Shown here one piece after another: positions 35,871 through 60,010 of a DNA stretch of 64,000 nucleotides. The notes under the pieces are model-generated. The model was given only the letters and a program-made list of their open reading frames with translations, did no database searches and was not told the origin of the DNA. Numbering within the stretch: the first letter of the stretch is position 1; the number at the start of each line of letters is the position of its first letter. The stretch lies in assembly GCA_017506865.1 (NCBI GenBank), contig JAFCMP010000024.1, positions 1,240,001-1,304,000 on the forward strand. The letters are read 5' to 3'. Both the position numbers and the translations under genes were made by a program. This DNA comes from Tribonema minus. Its lineage: Eukaryota > Sar > Xanthophyceae > Tribonematales > Tribonemataceae.

Positions 35871-37462
35871 CATCAAACACATGCGCCACAGCCGGTGCAG
35901 CGCGTGCAGGCCCTCTAAATGCCATTGAAGAGCTCACGTGGGCCGCTGCCGCGTGCATGTAGCGAAGCGGCGCCACTGTCGCAGCAGTGTGCACGTGCGC
36001 AGCTGGTTCTCGTGCAACACGCGCAGGCGCTGCCGCCGTGACCGCCGTTCAGCGAGTGCAGGTGGCGCTGCTGGATGTGCAGCGGTTGCCCATGCGCCGC
36101 CGCGTTCCATTACCAGTCCCCAGCACTGCTTTACCTCTCATCATGGCATCTGAGAATGGCGCATCTTTCTTGTAATCAAAGGTGGGGGTTGTGCTGTACA
36201 GGAGTGCCGCGGCCATGATCGCCGCCGCCTCGCCAAGACCGCCTCAGCATCGGCAGCTCCCCCTCTTCTGGCGCCCACAGGGCAGCATCTTGATGGCGTC
36301 TGGCAGTGCACGCCTTCTCCATCGTCATAGTAAACTGATTCGTATACATTAGGATGACGCTGATGGCAGTATGCTTTCGTTCAAATGTTGGGACGACGAA
36401 CGAGGTCCTCCCAGAGGCACAACCGTAGGCTGGCCTGGCTGCAGCTCATGAGCATAGGTAGGTAGCGATGCTTTCAGCTGCCAGCTTTAAGGTTTTGTGC
36501 TGTGCCTGGTATCGTTGTGTACCTGGCCTCTCTTGGGGCCTTTGTTCATACAAGTCCACAAGTACCCTGGGTAGCGCTGATGCTTGACTGAGTGTGAGCC
36601 ATGATTATGCTAGTGTAGCTACCTAAACCCTCAGCATGGCTTTGACAAACCAATGCATTGCGCTTGCCTCTGTGTGACCCACAGGAGCCTCTGTTTTGGC
36701 GTAAGCCAGTGACATGTGAAGCACTTGCAACTATTTCATGAGCTGCAGCATATGTGTGCACTGCTGTACTGACATGGGTTCTCAGCACCTGAGTGCAATG
36801 CTGGCGCCGCGCCGCCGCCACAATGCGCGGAGTCAATTCAGGTGCTGCCACAGTCAGTAAGCAAGGCAATTGGCACAGCGCCACTGCCATCGCAAATGTT
36901 GCGTGAAATCATGTGTCTGGCACCATCACTGATACGGAGCATACCTTACATGGCGCTCATGTGCATGCACACATAGGACGGCCGATGCCACGAGCGCTCG
37001 ACTGTTGACATCAAGTAAAAATGTATAGCCCACCAATCTCTCTGCATGTGCCAGGTGACACCAGATGCAGCTTGGCATCTCGTGGCTTGCTTCAGGTCCA
37101 GCGGAGAGCACAGACAAGCAGGCACGAGAAGCGCGAGAGCCGGCGCGAGAAAAACGGTGGGGGGCACTTCATGTAGCGCAGAACGGCAGCACTGCCGCCA
37201 GCCATCCGAGGTACTTCGTCGCGAAGTAAATGTAACGCCGACGCTCAACAGAAAACAAAAGGAACCGACCGACCAAACCGTTATGGAACAGACAGCAACA
37301 CGGCGCGCGGGGCGGACCGCAGCACGGGACGCACAGTGCTCCAGGCGGCGAGCGCGCACGGCCGCGGCAGCACATCGACCGCCTGGGCTGGGGCCGAAAG
37401 CAGTGCCCCTACGAGCTCTCAGAATCGCCCTGGCTCAGGCCCCGCGATGGCGTGGCCGCAGT

Positions 37463-49457
<11,995 letters not shown>

Positions 49458-50117
49458 CCTGGATGGGCGCTTCGCGACGGACAGCAGCCAAGAAGCAACG
49501 AAGAAGAGAGCGTCAAGACATGTGCAGGGACCATAAACACAGCTCCCACAAGCGAGCGCCTTTTGAATGGCGGGCCGAGATTGGGGGCACGTTTGTGCTA
49601 TCACGTCATTCTGTTGTACCCAGAATTTGCTGCCAGGTCATAGAAACAATGAGCCTTCGATCGCCACGCGCGGATCAAAACCGCGCTGCCGGCACGGCAG
49701 ACAAAACATGCTTCGCGCTGCCAGGAGATCACATCTCCGACGTCTCTGGCCTCCCTACCCTGCCATTGACTTCGCACGTCGAGATGTGTGGTAATCATGC
49801 GTCGCCTACAACAACGTTATCGAGCGCCTTCGACAAGCTTACATGGAAAGCAACGCGCTGCCCCACAAAACCTTGACGCGACTTCAACAGTTTTTGGAAG
49901 AAGTTTTGTGGCGCGTATCTATTCATCAGCGATAGGTGGGCGCGCATGCGCCACCGTACACCATCAAGTCGTCAATTTACGCAAGCAACAGCTGTCTCAC
50001 CTTTCTTTCTCGTGGAAAAGAGTGTGTGTGACGTTCAGCGGGATGCGAACTTCAATGATTGAAGTTGACGGTTGAAGTTGTTGTGAAGTGAAAAAGAAAA
50101 AGGCAGGAGGGAGCAGT
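49458..50117. promoter_or_regulatory. Divergent promoter region, 660 bp
   Basis: Separates the ATG of TPI-GAPDH (minus, 49457) from the ATG of the next gene (plus, 50118). It must hold both 5' UTRs and both promoters. Visible elements are two or three TTGAAGTTG words at 50058-50092 close to the plus-strand start. No TATA box is obvious. Confidence 0.5.
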
Positions 50118-53100
50118 ATGGCGCAACAACAGGATCTCTCTCGAGATGATCGCTCCAGAAAAAAGCGAGAGCTGGTGCGACAGCACAGCGATATCAGCAT
50201 CTTCACGGAAGTGCTGGCTCTGGGCCCCACTGCAACCCCGGACAGCAACGATATCAGCGCAGCACTCGCAAGCTTGGCGCCGGATGCTGTGGAACCGCCC
50301 CCATTTCACAGCCCCAGGTGATTTCTTGTGGTCATGTTGCACGAGTGGGGTGCGCCAGGTGCTTTTTACTTTCAAACTAATTGCTTCCGACTAAATTTCA
50401 ACTTGCTTCTTATTTGGTTGCTGATATCTGCTGCTGCTGCTGTTCGCTTGTCAGGCAAGCTGGGGCGGATGCCGCGGTTGCTGTTGGCGACACCGCCTCT
50501 GATGGAGAGGCGTCCAGCTCCCGCAATACCGGGGACGATCACGCAGGGGACCCCTTTCGGAGCGGCGTGCTTGGGTGGGCCCTCAGCCCTATGTGGATGA
50601 CCATAGACGCCCTCAAGTGGGCAGGCCAAACTGTCACTGACAAGGCTGTGGCGCCGGTGGTCCGCTATGCGAGCCCTGCAGGGTGGGCGGCGTACATCTT
50701 TGATGCAGTCAAGGTGAGAACGCAACAGCAGCCAGCAGAGACTTCAACTGCGCCCCTGAAGCAGGGCTGCGGCTGTGGCATGACATCATGTTTTCTCGAG
50801 AGTGGTGGTACAGAGCAGACATATGACGGCCAGTCGCCTGTGAGAGAGGTCATACGAGCAGGGCGACTCACCCACAGCAAAAATGGTGCTGCGCATTGCG
50901 CAGCCCGTGTGAGGTCGACCGGTTCACGCGCAGTGCAGTCAAAGTTGCGGCATGAAGACCACCACGGTTTGGTGTCGCAAGCGCTGGTCAAGGTCGTCAG
51001 TCAGCGCTTGCGACATCAGCACGCCCTCGCCAATTGGCAGCATGCAGGTTGGGTAGCTGCGCTGGCACAAGGCGGCCCCAGTAAAGCTCTGACGAGTGAG
51101 TGCCCTCCAGAGGAGGCGGGAATTCCTTCAGAAGCAACCAAGCAGCGTGGAAGCTGTGCGCCAGCCTTTGCTCTTGGTTGGAGCACTTGACTTCTCCTGG
51201 CTAAAGCTGCTCAAGAAGGCTCCTGCTTCCACCTGTGTAATGTCTCGCAAGAGCACCTTCGGCTCTACCCACGTCGCTCCTGCTCAGCGCCGCTGCGATT
51301 GCGCAGTCCTTCCTTGCGACGCCTCGCGTGGCTGGACTGTGCCAGCGGCGGTGGCCCATCGGCCATGATGTTCAGAGGGTGTCGCGCGCAGGAGCCGCGC
51401 TGACTGATGGCACGGCTCGCCGCCTGTGTGCATCGGATTCGCTTCTCCAAGGGCAGTCAGCAGCGCTAAGCATCAAGTTGGCATCATTGGCATCATGCGC
51501 TCTCGTGAATGCATCACATTACCGTTACATTTTAATGATTTCATTGTTGTTACCGTAGGCAATGGCGATTGAGCCCCCCACATGGTTTAGTGTAGGGGAG
51601 GGTGATTTTGGGAGGGGTTAAAGGGCCATGTCATGGGCACTAGGCAGAAAGCAAGTGCTACGACGACGGGTGAATGGAACAAGACCCCCCACCCCTGTAC
51701 ATTTGTGCGACAGACAGCTGATTGTTTGAGTGTTGCCTCCCGCTGCTGCGCGCGCCCGCGCAGAACCTCACGCCGCAGCGCCCCGGCAGTCAGCAGCGCT
51801 CGGCGTCATGATGACGTCAGGGGCATCACGCGCTCTCACGAACGCATCACATTACCATTACCTTGTAGTGATTTCATCAAAATTGCATTGGTGCGACAGT
51901 CAGCTGAGCGCTGCCCCGCGCTGCTGCCGATACGCGCCCGCGCAGAACCTGACGCCGCAGCGCGCGTGTGACCTGGCGCGCATCTTCGGCAACGCGACCT
52001 TCAACGCGGTGGGCCTGCTGCACACGCCGTCGGGGCGCCAGGTGACTGCCTGCCTGCGCGCCGCAGCGAGCTTCACGCGCGCGGGGCGTGTGTGTGACGG
52101 TTTCGCGTTGCTGAGCGCTGCTGCACTGCTGTCGCGCCGTCGAGCACGTAGGCGCGTGCACGCGTGTACGGCGAGCGCGTTCCCACGGGCGGATCGATGT
52201 GTATGAACCAGCATCTGCTTCTGCGCTGTACGGTGTGCGCTGGCTGTCCGCGGCCGGGTACGCATGGCTGACTTGCCGCTGTCCAGGACCGGCGGTGATG
52301 CGCGGTGGCGACAGGGCGGTCACGGTACCAGTATACTGAACCCACAAGTTGCAGTCGCTCTGCGAGTGCCGTGGCGCCTCGCGACCGGCAGTTCATCCGC
52401 TTCGATGCGCGTGTCGCCCGCGAATGACGTGGCCAGCGTAGCAGCTTCGTCGGACGCGCTCTCTCGTGCTGCCGCGTATGGGTGCAGGCGGCGCGCGCCC
52501 TTTGATGTGATGCTGCCTCTCAGCGCTGAGTGGCCTGACGTCGCCAACCTATCCGATGCAGCTGACGGTTGCTGCCTCTGAGCACCGGTGACGCGATACG
52601 ACGACTGACACGACTGACACGTCGCATGGGTGCAGGCGGCCCGTGACCGCTGGTGTGATGCTGCCTCTCAGCGCTGAGCGGCCTGGTGAACAGACGTAAT
52701 CGATGTATTGCATGCATCAGGCCCGCTTCTGCGACAACTGCACGTAGACGTCTCGCATGCCGCACCGACCGGAACGTTTTACTCCCTCATGCTCACATGC
52801 ACACATGTGTCGCTTGGCCATCCACGCCGCCGTCGCCGCTGCCCTGCGCACGCTTCTAGCCGCTGCTGTGCCCTGCCACCGGTCGTCCCCCCCCCTGCCT
52901 TCCTAAGCGCTGCTCTCATGCCCATGACCGATGCCGCTCCTGCGCCCTTGCCGCAGACGCGCGCCGCCGCCGCGCGCGTGGTGGACGCGCTGGCGACCAC
53001 GGTCTCGGCGCCCGCGGGGCGGCAGCTGGTTATCGACGGCGCGGCGACGTTCGTCAAGGTGAGCGGGCAGCAGCAGTGCTCAGCGGACGTGCGCATACAT

Positions 53101-55855
53101 TGTGTGGATACCCCGATGCTCGGCGTCCACGGATCTGACCGTACTTGTAGGTGCGCGCGGAGCAGCTTTGTGGAATGCCGCCGCCGTTTGCGGCGCTGGC
53201 TGCAGGCGTCATACATTGCGCGGAGCGCTGCAGTTGCAATTGCAGTTGCGGCGCCACGTTCAACGCCTTGTGCGGCATGCTCACTCGCCTACCCGCGCCA
53301 CTGGCGCTTGTGCACGGCGACTGGCGGCGGATGCGGTGTTGCGCGCCAGAGGCACCGGAGTTGATGCATTGCTCAGCAGTAGCATGTGCATCAAGTAATT
53401 CTAGCTTGTGGGGGTTAACTTTAGTCGCAGCCCTGACGTCAAGCACAATTTCGACACAGTCATAGTCGCACACTGCGCCCTGCACAGCGACGCGCAACAC
53501 GCCCCTCAAACCCCCCCACCCCCTGCAACGCACCGCGCGCGCGCCGACAGGTGGCGGAGGCGCTGAGCACGCTTGAGGCGAAGGACGCCATGCAGCAGTG
53601 CGCGGTGGCGGCCGCGCGCTTCTTTGACGTGCTCGCGTCGCCTGAGGCCAAGGTGCTGCTGCAGGCGGCGGCGGACGCGGCGTGCCGCGCCGCCGAGCTG
53701 GCCTCGTCGCACGAGGTGAGCGCTGCTTCAAAGCTGCTTCGTGCAGGGCAGGGCCATGATTATACCTGGTTGTGCCCGTGCATTCCCTGTTTCTGGGGGT
53801 GTTGATGTGCGGAGGCGAGGTAACGGTGGCGCCGGCAGCGTGGCGGCGCCGCTTAAGACTGACACACACCGCAGCGGCATAGCCTGCAGCCACGTTCGAC
53901 ATCAGAGGTGATGCTGCAGACGGTTTTCAGTGGCGCACGTATTGCAAGGGTGCTGGCGAAGTCATGCAAAGCGCACCGCGCGTCAGCACGTGCATGCACA
54001 CCGAGCAGGCGAGCGCTTGGCGCGGTGCGCGCGCGCCCGCAGGTGCGGTCTGTGATCATCGTGCCTTCGCGAGTAACGTCAGTCTCTGAGGCGCGTGCTG
54101 CAGAGCGCCGCTCGGTGCAGCTGGCGACTTCGCACTGTGCGAGCCCGGACCCGCATGATCTCTGCCGGAAGCGATAACCCTCTCAGGTTCATCAGCGGGC
54201 CACGTGTGTGTGGCCACAGCTCACGCCATGGCCCATCGCTAATGAGCACTGTGCCCCCCCCCCCCCCCCCCCCCCGCAGGCGACTGTCATGGCCGCGGAG
54301 TTCACGGCGAACGTCGTGCACGCGCTCGAGATGGAGCACCGCGAGCATCACCCCGTCGCAGGCGGCGGCGGCGGCGGCGGCGACGGCGCGGAAGCTGACA
54401 CGAGCCGTCACGACAGCGCGCCAGCGGGCGGCGGAGCGCCGCCGCCGCTGCCCACCGCAGCGGCCGCGCAGGCCGCCGCCGCTGCTGACCCTGCGCTGGT
54501 GAACTACGAGGGCGCCATCGTGGACAAGTTCAACTTGCCGAGTACGCCGCTCTTGAGCGCCCAGCAGCAGCAGCAGGAGGGGAGCGCGGCAAAGGTGGGC
54601 GCCACCGCGGCGGCGCCGGCGCCGCCGGACGCGGAGGACGCTGCGGAGCGCGAGGAGGCGACGGCTGCGCGTGGCGGCGGCGGCGGCGCGAGCGGCGCAG
54701 CAGGCGGCAGGGGGGCAGTGGGGGTGGAAGGGGGGGAGCAGGGGGGGAGGGAGGGGGGAGGCGGGAAGCGCCGCGGCGCTGCGCTGCCGCGCTACACGCG
54801 CGAGCGCTTTGAGGCGCTGCTCACGCGGCGCGTCGAGCCCGTGTCGGCGCGCATGGAGGCGGCCACGGTGGCGTCGCTGGAGGCGGTGCTGAGCGCTGCC
54901 GCGGCGGAGGCGGGCGCGCTGCACGCTTGCGAAGCGGCGGACGAGGGGGCGCAGGAGGGGGGCGGGGAGGGCGCCGCTGAGGAGCGCAGGTGCGTGTCGA
55001 CTTGCGCACACGCGGCGCGCTGTCCGTCGCGTCAGTGGGGGCGTGGGTCTGTGCCTGCGCGTGGTAAAGCGCTGCGCGTTGGTACAACGGCGGTCGTCGT
55101 CGGCGCGCGGTGCACCGCTAGAGTGGCGTGCAGATGGTGGAGAGCCACCCCTGAGGCCACGCTGAGCATCGCCGTCTATAGGAATAGGAATTTGTCTTGG
55201 GTTTCATGCAGACTGTGCCTCTTATTGCGCTGATGCATGCGGCAGCAATGCAGGCGCCTTGTCTGAAGCTGCGAGCGCAGTGGCGACAGTAGATCACGCG
55301 CCGCTCAGCACTGCCGCATCCGACTCATCTGTTGCTATCGGCTGACACGCGCGGTCAGGCGCCGAGCGTCAAGCACTGTACTGTAGTGCTGGCACAGCTG
55401 TGTGGCATTGCGTGATGGCTTGACACGGCGCACAGCGCTGAGGGTTGCGCTGTCGTACTTGCAGTCGCATCGTGCGCACAAGCGCCCGTCGCCGTATGCA
55501 CGCAGGCACCGACGACGCGTCAATTCCAGCGCCGTGTCAAATGCCGCGATCACCCAGTTGCGCACCTGAATTGGACCATATGTGTGGATACGAAGAGTGT
55601 GAACTTTTTCATTGATGTCAAACGCTCAATCATGAAGCTGCGCCGCGGCGACTTCGATTGCCAATGCTGTCTCTGCAACCACCAATCTCCAATCATCGTG
55701 ATGACGTCTTCTGCTGCACTTTCCGCAGCCTGGCGCTGGCGTGCGCGGTGCTGGCCGCAGCGGCCGCGTGGACGCTGCTTGGCCTGTACGGGCTGACGCG
55801 CGTCATGGCAGCGCTCGGCGACAGCTCGTCTGACGCGCCGCACGACGAGCTCTGA
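50118..55855 (+). CDS. Unknown helical protein with a C-terminal membrane anchor
   Basis: Not recognised. Seven exons with matching phases: 50118-50317, 50455-50713, 51946-52041, 52957-53058, 53551-53715, 54280-54989, 55729-55855, 552 residues. Exon 2 has a Trp-rich stretch (GVLGWALSPMWMTIDALKWA). Exons 3-5 encode amphipathic helices that look like two related repeats (VVDALATTVSAPAGRQLV and RFFDVLASPEAKVLLQAA). Exon 6 starts with another helix (MAAEFTANVVHALEMEH), then a Gly/Ala/Pro-rich low-complexity linker, then basic helices (YTRERFEALLTRRVEPV). The last exon is a hydrophobic helix (LACAVLAAAAAWTLLGLYGL) about 20 residues before the stop, suggesting a tail anchor. The ATG at 50118 is the first in the frame that begins near 50088. 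An extra in-phase exon in 50714-51945 cannot be excluded. Confidence 0.6.
51700..51790. repeat. Upstream copy of acceptor plus exon 3 start
   Basis: The exon at 51946 begins AACCTGACGCCGCAGCG behind CGCCCGCGCAG. At 51764 AACCTCACGCCGCAGCG follows the same CGCCCGCGCAG, then diverges. Upstream, GTGCGACAG(A/T)CAGCTGA is shared. Offset 182 bases. A related, older block (CAGTCAGCAGCGCT, ATCACATTACC) recurs at 51455-51540 and 51788-51880. Confidence 0.85.
52467..52685. repeat. Intronic direct repeat, about 135-bp offset
   Basis: ATGGGTGCAGGCGGC and GTGATGCTGCCTCTCAGCGC occur at about 52478-52530 and again at about 52625-52675, in the intron between exons ending 52041 and starting 52957. Confidence 0.75.
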
Positions 55856-58084
55856 CGCCGCCGCCACCGCACCATGACGTTGCTGCCGCCGGAGGCACGG
55901 CAACGTCTGCTCTGGTCATCGTCTATCTCGCTGGGTTGTGAATCGCAGCGCTGACGACGCGACAGCGTTCAGATTCGGCGATACGTCGTGTGTCCTGCCG
56001 CTGATGCCGCATTCGGGGGCCTTGGCCCGCGCGGCACTTCCTGCAGCAGCAGTCTGGTTATACGGAAAGCGCCTCATAGGTCAGGTCTGGCCAATCCAGT
56101 ACTCAGTGCTCAGTACCGCAGACGCAGGTCATCGCGGCACAATAGAACGCAGAACGCAGGCTCTGTGCAGCTTGGACGCTTCAGCGCACGCGAATCAGGA
56201 TGTAGCTAGGCGCTGCAGTGTTTGGAACGGTCAGTGCTGCCGTGTTGCGCACTGCCGTCGACCGGAGCGTTGCCTTGGCGTGTGAGGCCCCAATCGGGGG
56301 CTTGTGAGCGCCTGCGAGGTACATACATGCGAAACGTTACATATGCGCAGCGCACGTTGACGCTCTACAGAGAGCAGCCACCCCCGAGGCCCTGCGCGTG
56401 CTGTATATATACGCGCCAAATGGGCGGAGCGCTGAGTGCGAATCACACCTGCGGGGACATAGCACACGCTCATTGAGCGTGAGTGCAATTTGCCGCCTCT
56501 GGAGCATACATAGACCGTCTGTGATGGCTGACAGGCTGGCGTGTGTCGCGTCAATGTGCTGAGCACTGCTGCTGCTGCTGCCTGCTGCTGCTGGGGTCGG
56601 CTGCCATTATGTTGTTGGCTCATTGCGATTTTGATGAACTTGACACCAGTGCAGGACGGAACCGTTTTGTGAAGTTCAAGAGCCTCTTGTTTTGATGCAG
56701 CCCGACCATGGCAGGGTCACTGAGGGTGCCACACCTCACGAATAATGCATCGTGCGGTGTGCCAACGTCAACGCATGCTAACATGCACCGCCGCTTGCGT
56801 TCAAGCTGCATCAGATCAAGGCATATGTGCGCGTTTGCCAATGACAACAGACGTTGTAGTGCACAATGTCACAGTCAAGGTCCAAAAATGCGCTCTGTGT
56901 GCTGTAGCAAGAATTGTTGCCATGAAGAGCATGTAAATTTCTGCATCGAAGTGAACTGCATTACAGTGTACAGCACACAGGCGCACCGTAGAAAAGCATG
57001 CACTCATGACCGTGATGATGCTTCCCACATAGATGCCCCTTGCTGTTCTGCTCCTGACACTATGCGGCTTAAGCATGTCAGAGAATTCAGTTTGAAGTGC
57101 TCCCTCGGCAATCCTGGGAAATTGCCCCCCCCCCCCCCCCAGCCGCAACGGTCACAGCGGAGACCATCCCAGACAGCATCGCGCCCGGTGCTTTAATTGA
57201 CCACATTGGCCTGCGTCCCCGCCTGTGCGTGAGGGGAGTCGTGCGAGCGCTGCATGGAGCCCCTTGTTTGAAGCGACGCTTCAGCACATGGCAAGCAGAC
57301 CCCGGTGTAAAGAGCGCCGACGATGGCACTCTCAGGGTGAGGGTTAGGGTTATCTAATTAGGACCTTCTGCGTCTCAATCGCCGACACTGCGGCCCCGCA
57401 TTCTTCCTTTTGCAAGCTACCGCCTTTTGGTGGTTGCTTGATCCACGTGTCGTGGTGTGCGGCGCACGCATTTTTGTCGACGTCAAGTGTGCGTTCATCG
57501 TTTGGAGTGCAGGCCGGGCTTGTCGTGTTCAGAACGGTACTTGTGCAACAAGCAGCAAAACGGGAGTCGCGGCAGCGAGAAGGTGAGGACAGAGCAGCGT
57601 GTCACACAACCGAACAGGTATCATTTACAAGCCGCAATTAATGACATTACTAACAACACTTTATACTGCAAAAGCGCGTGGGTGCAATGCATTGCAACAC
57701 CACCAGTGAACTTGGAACTGCGGAATGGAACATCTGCGCGGGACACTTCAAAAGGTGGCAACAATGCTAAGCAGACAACTTTTTCGCGATGCCCAGCATA
57801 AACCGTCCCGACTGTTGGCCATTGGGTCCACCGCCGTCGCGCATGTGCGAAGCATCGCTGCTGCGTCGGGGGATGCTGCGACGGCTACTTGATGGCCAAC
57901 CTTGACCCTGACCCTAACCCAACCCTAACCCCAACGCCTATATGTACAGCGCCTCTGCATCCACTGCCGTGCCCTGTGCGCTAAGCGCATGCGCCGAGTG
58001 TCGCTGCGGCGGCGAGCGCGCGCCGGCGCACCGCCTCCGCCTCCGCCGCTTTGCCCCGCTCTTTCCAGGACTTCCGCAAGGTCG
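55856..58084. other. Mostly unassigned, one or two isolated exon-like frames
   Basis: A frame at 57143-57336 sits between a C-run plus CCAG and a GTGAGG donor and reads TVTAETIPDSIAPGALIDHI and VRGVVRALHGAP; it looks exon-like but I could not connect it. Another at about 56610-56695 (HCDFDELDTSAGRNRFVKFK, then stop) may be a last exon. A 162-residue frame from 56708 has no protein-like pattern. Telomere-like arrays lie at 57333-57353 and 57901-57932. Confidence 0.4.
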
Positions 58085-58972
58085 TCAACGACCGCTTGTA
58101 GAGCCAGTTCCATTACCGTGTAGGTACACGATGCTGAGGCCAAGAATCGTCTCTGCAGCCTCCAGAAGCTGCGCGTCATTGGCCGTCAGCACCATCCCTG
58201 AGGCCCGAAGAGACGACGTTGAGGGCAAACATGTGTCCTCAGATCACGCCTATGGAGTGCAAGTAAGAGCTGAACTGAGCGGGCTCGGTCCTGGTGAGGT
58301 CACGCAGAGTTGCGCAGAACGAATCGTGATCATCTGTCTTGCATTCGGCGCGGGTGCACGGGATGTATAGTGTAAGGTGGCGACCCTGGACGAGATTCTC
58401 TACAAGTGCAAACATGCGAAAACTGTGTCAGACGCACTGGAACTACTGAACGCCATGATGAACGCGCCTGCCTCACCTCTGCTTGTGCTGCTGGCGCAGT
58501 GCCGCTCGCCACTGACCGACTCAAAGACACGAGCTCCCCCCGACCGCTCTCCGTCCGGACTTTCCTCATCCATGCGCGTCCGGAACTGCCTCATCGCGCG
58601 ACACAATGCCTCGGTGGCCTCCACCAAGTTATTCTGCGCCGTCTCGCGGTCTGCTGCTGCCTGCTGCGGGCTCCTCAGATCAGGGCGCTGCTCGTGCAGG
58701 GCGTCCACGCGACGACGCAGATCGCACAGCTCCTTCTGCGTGACCCGCATCGTCACTGCCAATCGCGCCAGCTCCCCTGCTTTCGCCTCGTACTCCGCCG
58801 CAATTTTCTTCAGCGTGGCCCCGGTTGCGGCAACAGCCCGCAGGGACGCACTGCGGCGCTCGCTCTCCCGCTTGCGCGTTTCTTCGTCCGTCCTGAAGTC
58901 ATCGTAGAGACATAGGATGGCAATGAGCTTTTTCTCCAGGCCATTGACGATGTCGACGTCCCCCCTCTCCTC
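58085..58972 (-). CDS. Coiled-coil protein, C-terminal part (5' end not found)
   Basis: Two exons joined in phase 1: about 58972-58477 and 58197-58085. The first encodes long heptad-rich helices (NGLEKKLIAILCLYDDF, EETRKRESERRSASL, LKKIAAEYEAKAGEL, VTQKELCDLRRRVDAL, TEALCRAMRQFRTRM). The second encodes GMVLTANDAQLLEAAETILG and LSIVYLH, then runs to a stop at 58085. Just past that point another frame reads ALQAVVDDLAEVLERAGQ, which also looks coding. Either a 22-base insertion or a frameshift separates them, or that stretch is chance. Function unknown; a structural or motor-associated role would be guesswork. Confidence 0.5.
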
Positions 58973-59705
58973 TGCTCCCCCTCCTTATCCACCAAACCCG
59001 ACCGCCTGCATCTGCGCAAGCGGCAACATGTGTAGAGGTGAGATCAGCAAGACGAACCTGAAACAGTCTCTCAGAAGTGGGCCGCAGAGGTTGGATGGCA
59101 GCGCTGCATCACAAAACATCTTCAAGAGGAAGCAACAACAGCAACTTCAGCTCAGTGCACAACAAAAAAAAAACAGCAGTGTGACATCACTCAGGTGCGG
59201 TGCACGAGTATTGCGGTGACTCGCGAGCGCTACGTAAATCAAGAAGGCTCGCGCCCTGGAGGGTCCCTCGCCTACAACCAGATTGTGAGTGAGACAAGGA
59301 CAGAGAGAGCGCGGGGCTGCCGAGTCGGGACCGGCCCCGCACGCACCTGATCATCCATAGCTCCCTCCTGCATGGCTCTCTTCCTCCCCTGCCCACCCTG
59401 TCCTCCGCTACAGGTTAGTGTGTGTGTGCGAGTGTGGTCAACTGTCAAACTCGAGAGGCTGCGCTTTCGGAGTCCTGGGTCGTAGGCCCAGACCCAACCC
59501 GGGATTGTGCGCGGCTGAGCAACGCGCTGTGTGTGTGTAACATCAGCGCTTGACTTCGAGGGGGTATGCAGAAACTGTGTCCTGCAAAGCATATGCAATA
59601 TAGACACTATCATTTAGCGGCAGCTCCCGGTGTACTCAAGCGCATCTCATTCCCACCCAACTCAGCTACCACTACGACCACTACAATACCCTCCCCCTGC
59701 AGTTG

Positions 59706-60010
59706 CGCAACTGCTTCACTGCAATCAAGCTCCAACACACATGTCCGCGCTCAGCTCGCGGGCGACACTTCAGCGCCATTGTGGTTGCAGCAAGCCCCAC
59801 AATATGGTGCCGTCACAGTTAGGTCCGGCAAAGCTGCTGCTGCTGCTGCTGCTGCTGGCAAGCGCGCAGGCTTAATGCGCTCCAGCCCCCCCTTGCATCC
59901 TGATACGGGCAACACTCCAAAGGAGTGGTTGTAGCAATCATGGGCGCCATAAATCTGTAGGCCCCAAGAAAGTGCCTCTGCATGCAGGCGCGGAACGAAT
60001 AGCAGGTCCT
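59706..60010. repeat. Dispersed repeat, second copy
   Basis: Homologue of 17128-17420, same orientation, about 85 percent by eye, with a longer CTG run at 59831-59858. No ORF is conserved between the copies, so this is a non-coding repeat family. Confidence 0.8.

Larger units (their letters stand above)
32409..37462. other. Five kb dominated by retroelement relics and repeats
   Basis: Lies between the PH-like gene and the 3' end of TPI-GAPDH. Some 5' exons of the PH-like gene may be hidden near its left end. At 32960-33120 a plus-strand frame (LLVLRMVKECSRLSVADMAA) looks protein-like but has stops on both sides and is probably mobile-element debris. A direct repeat (33350/35220) and retroelement fragments fill the centre. 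I see no gene in 36180-37462. Confidence 0.55.

Noticed and set aside
37175-37460. Possible extra GAPDH-linked exon downstream of the stop
   Set aside because: GAPDH ends at 37463 with RKSA after a complete C-terminal helix; nothing downstream matches the family.
53054-53902. Minus-strand ORF of 282 codons
   Set aside because: It covers introns and an exon of the plus-strand gene at 50118-55855, whose splice phases are consistent.
54079-55011. Minus-strand ORF of 310 codons
   Set aside because: Shadow of the large exon 54280-54989; Arg/Leu-rich without domain pattern.
58377-58475. Plus-strand frame reading ATLDEILYKCKHAKTVSDAL
   Set aside because: It looks like a helix but has no donor, overlaps the intron and donor of the better-supported minus-strand coiled-coil gene, and connects to no other exon.
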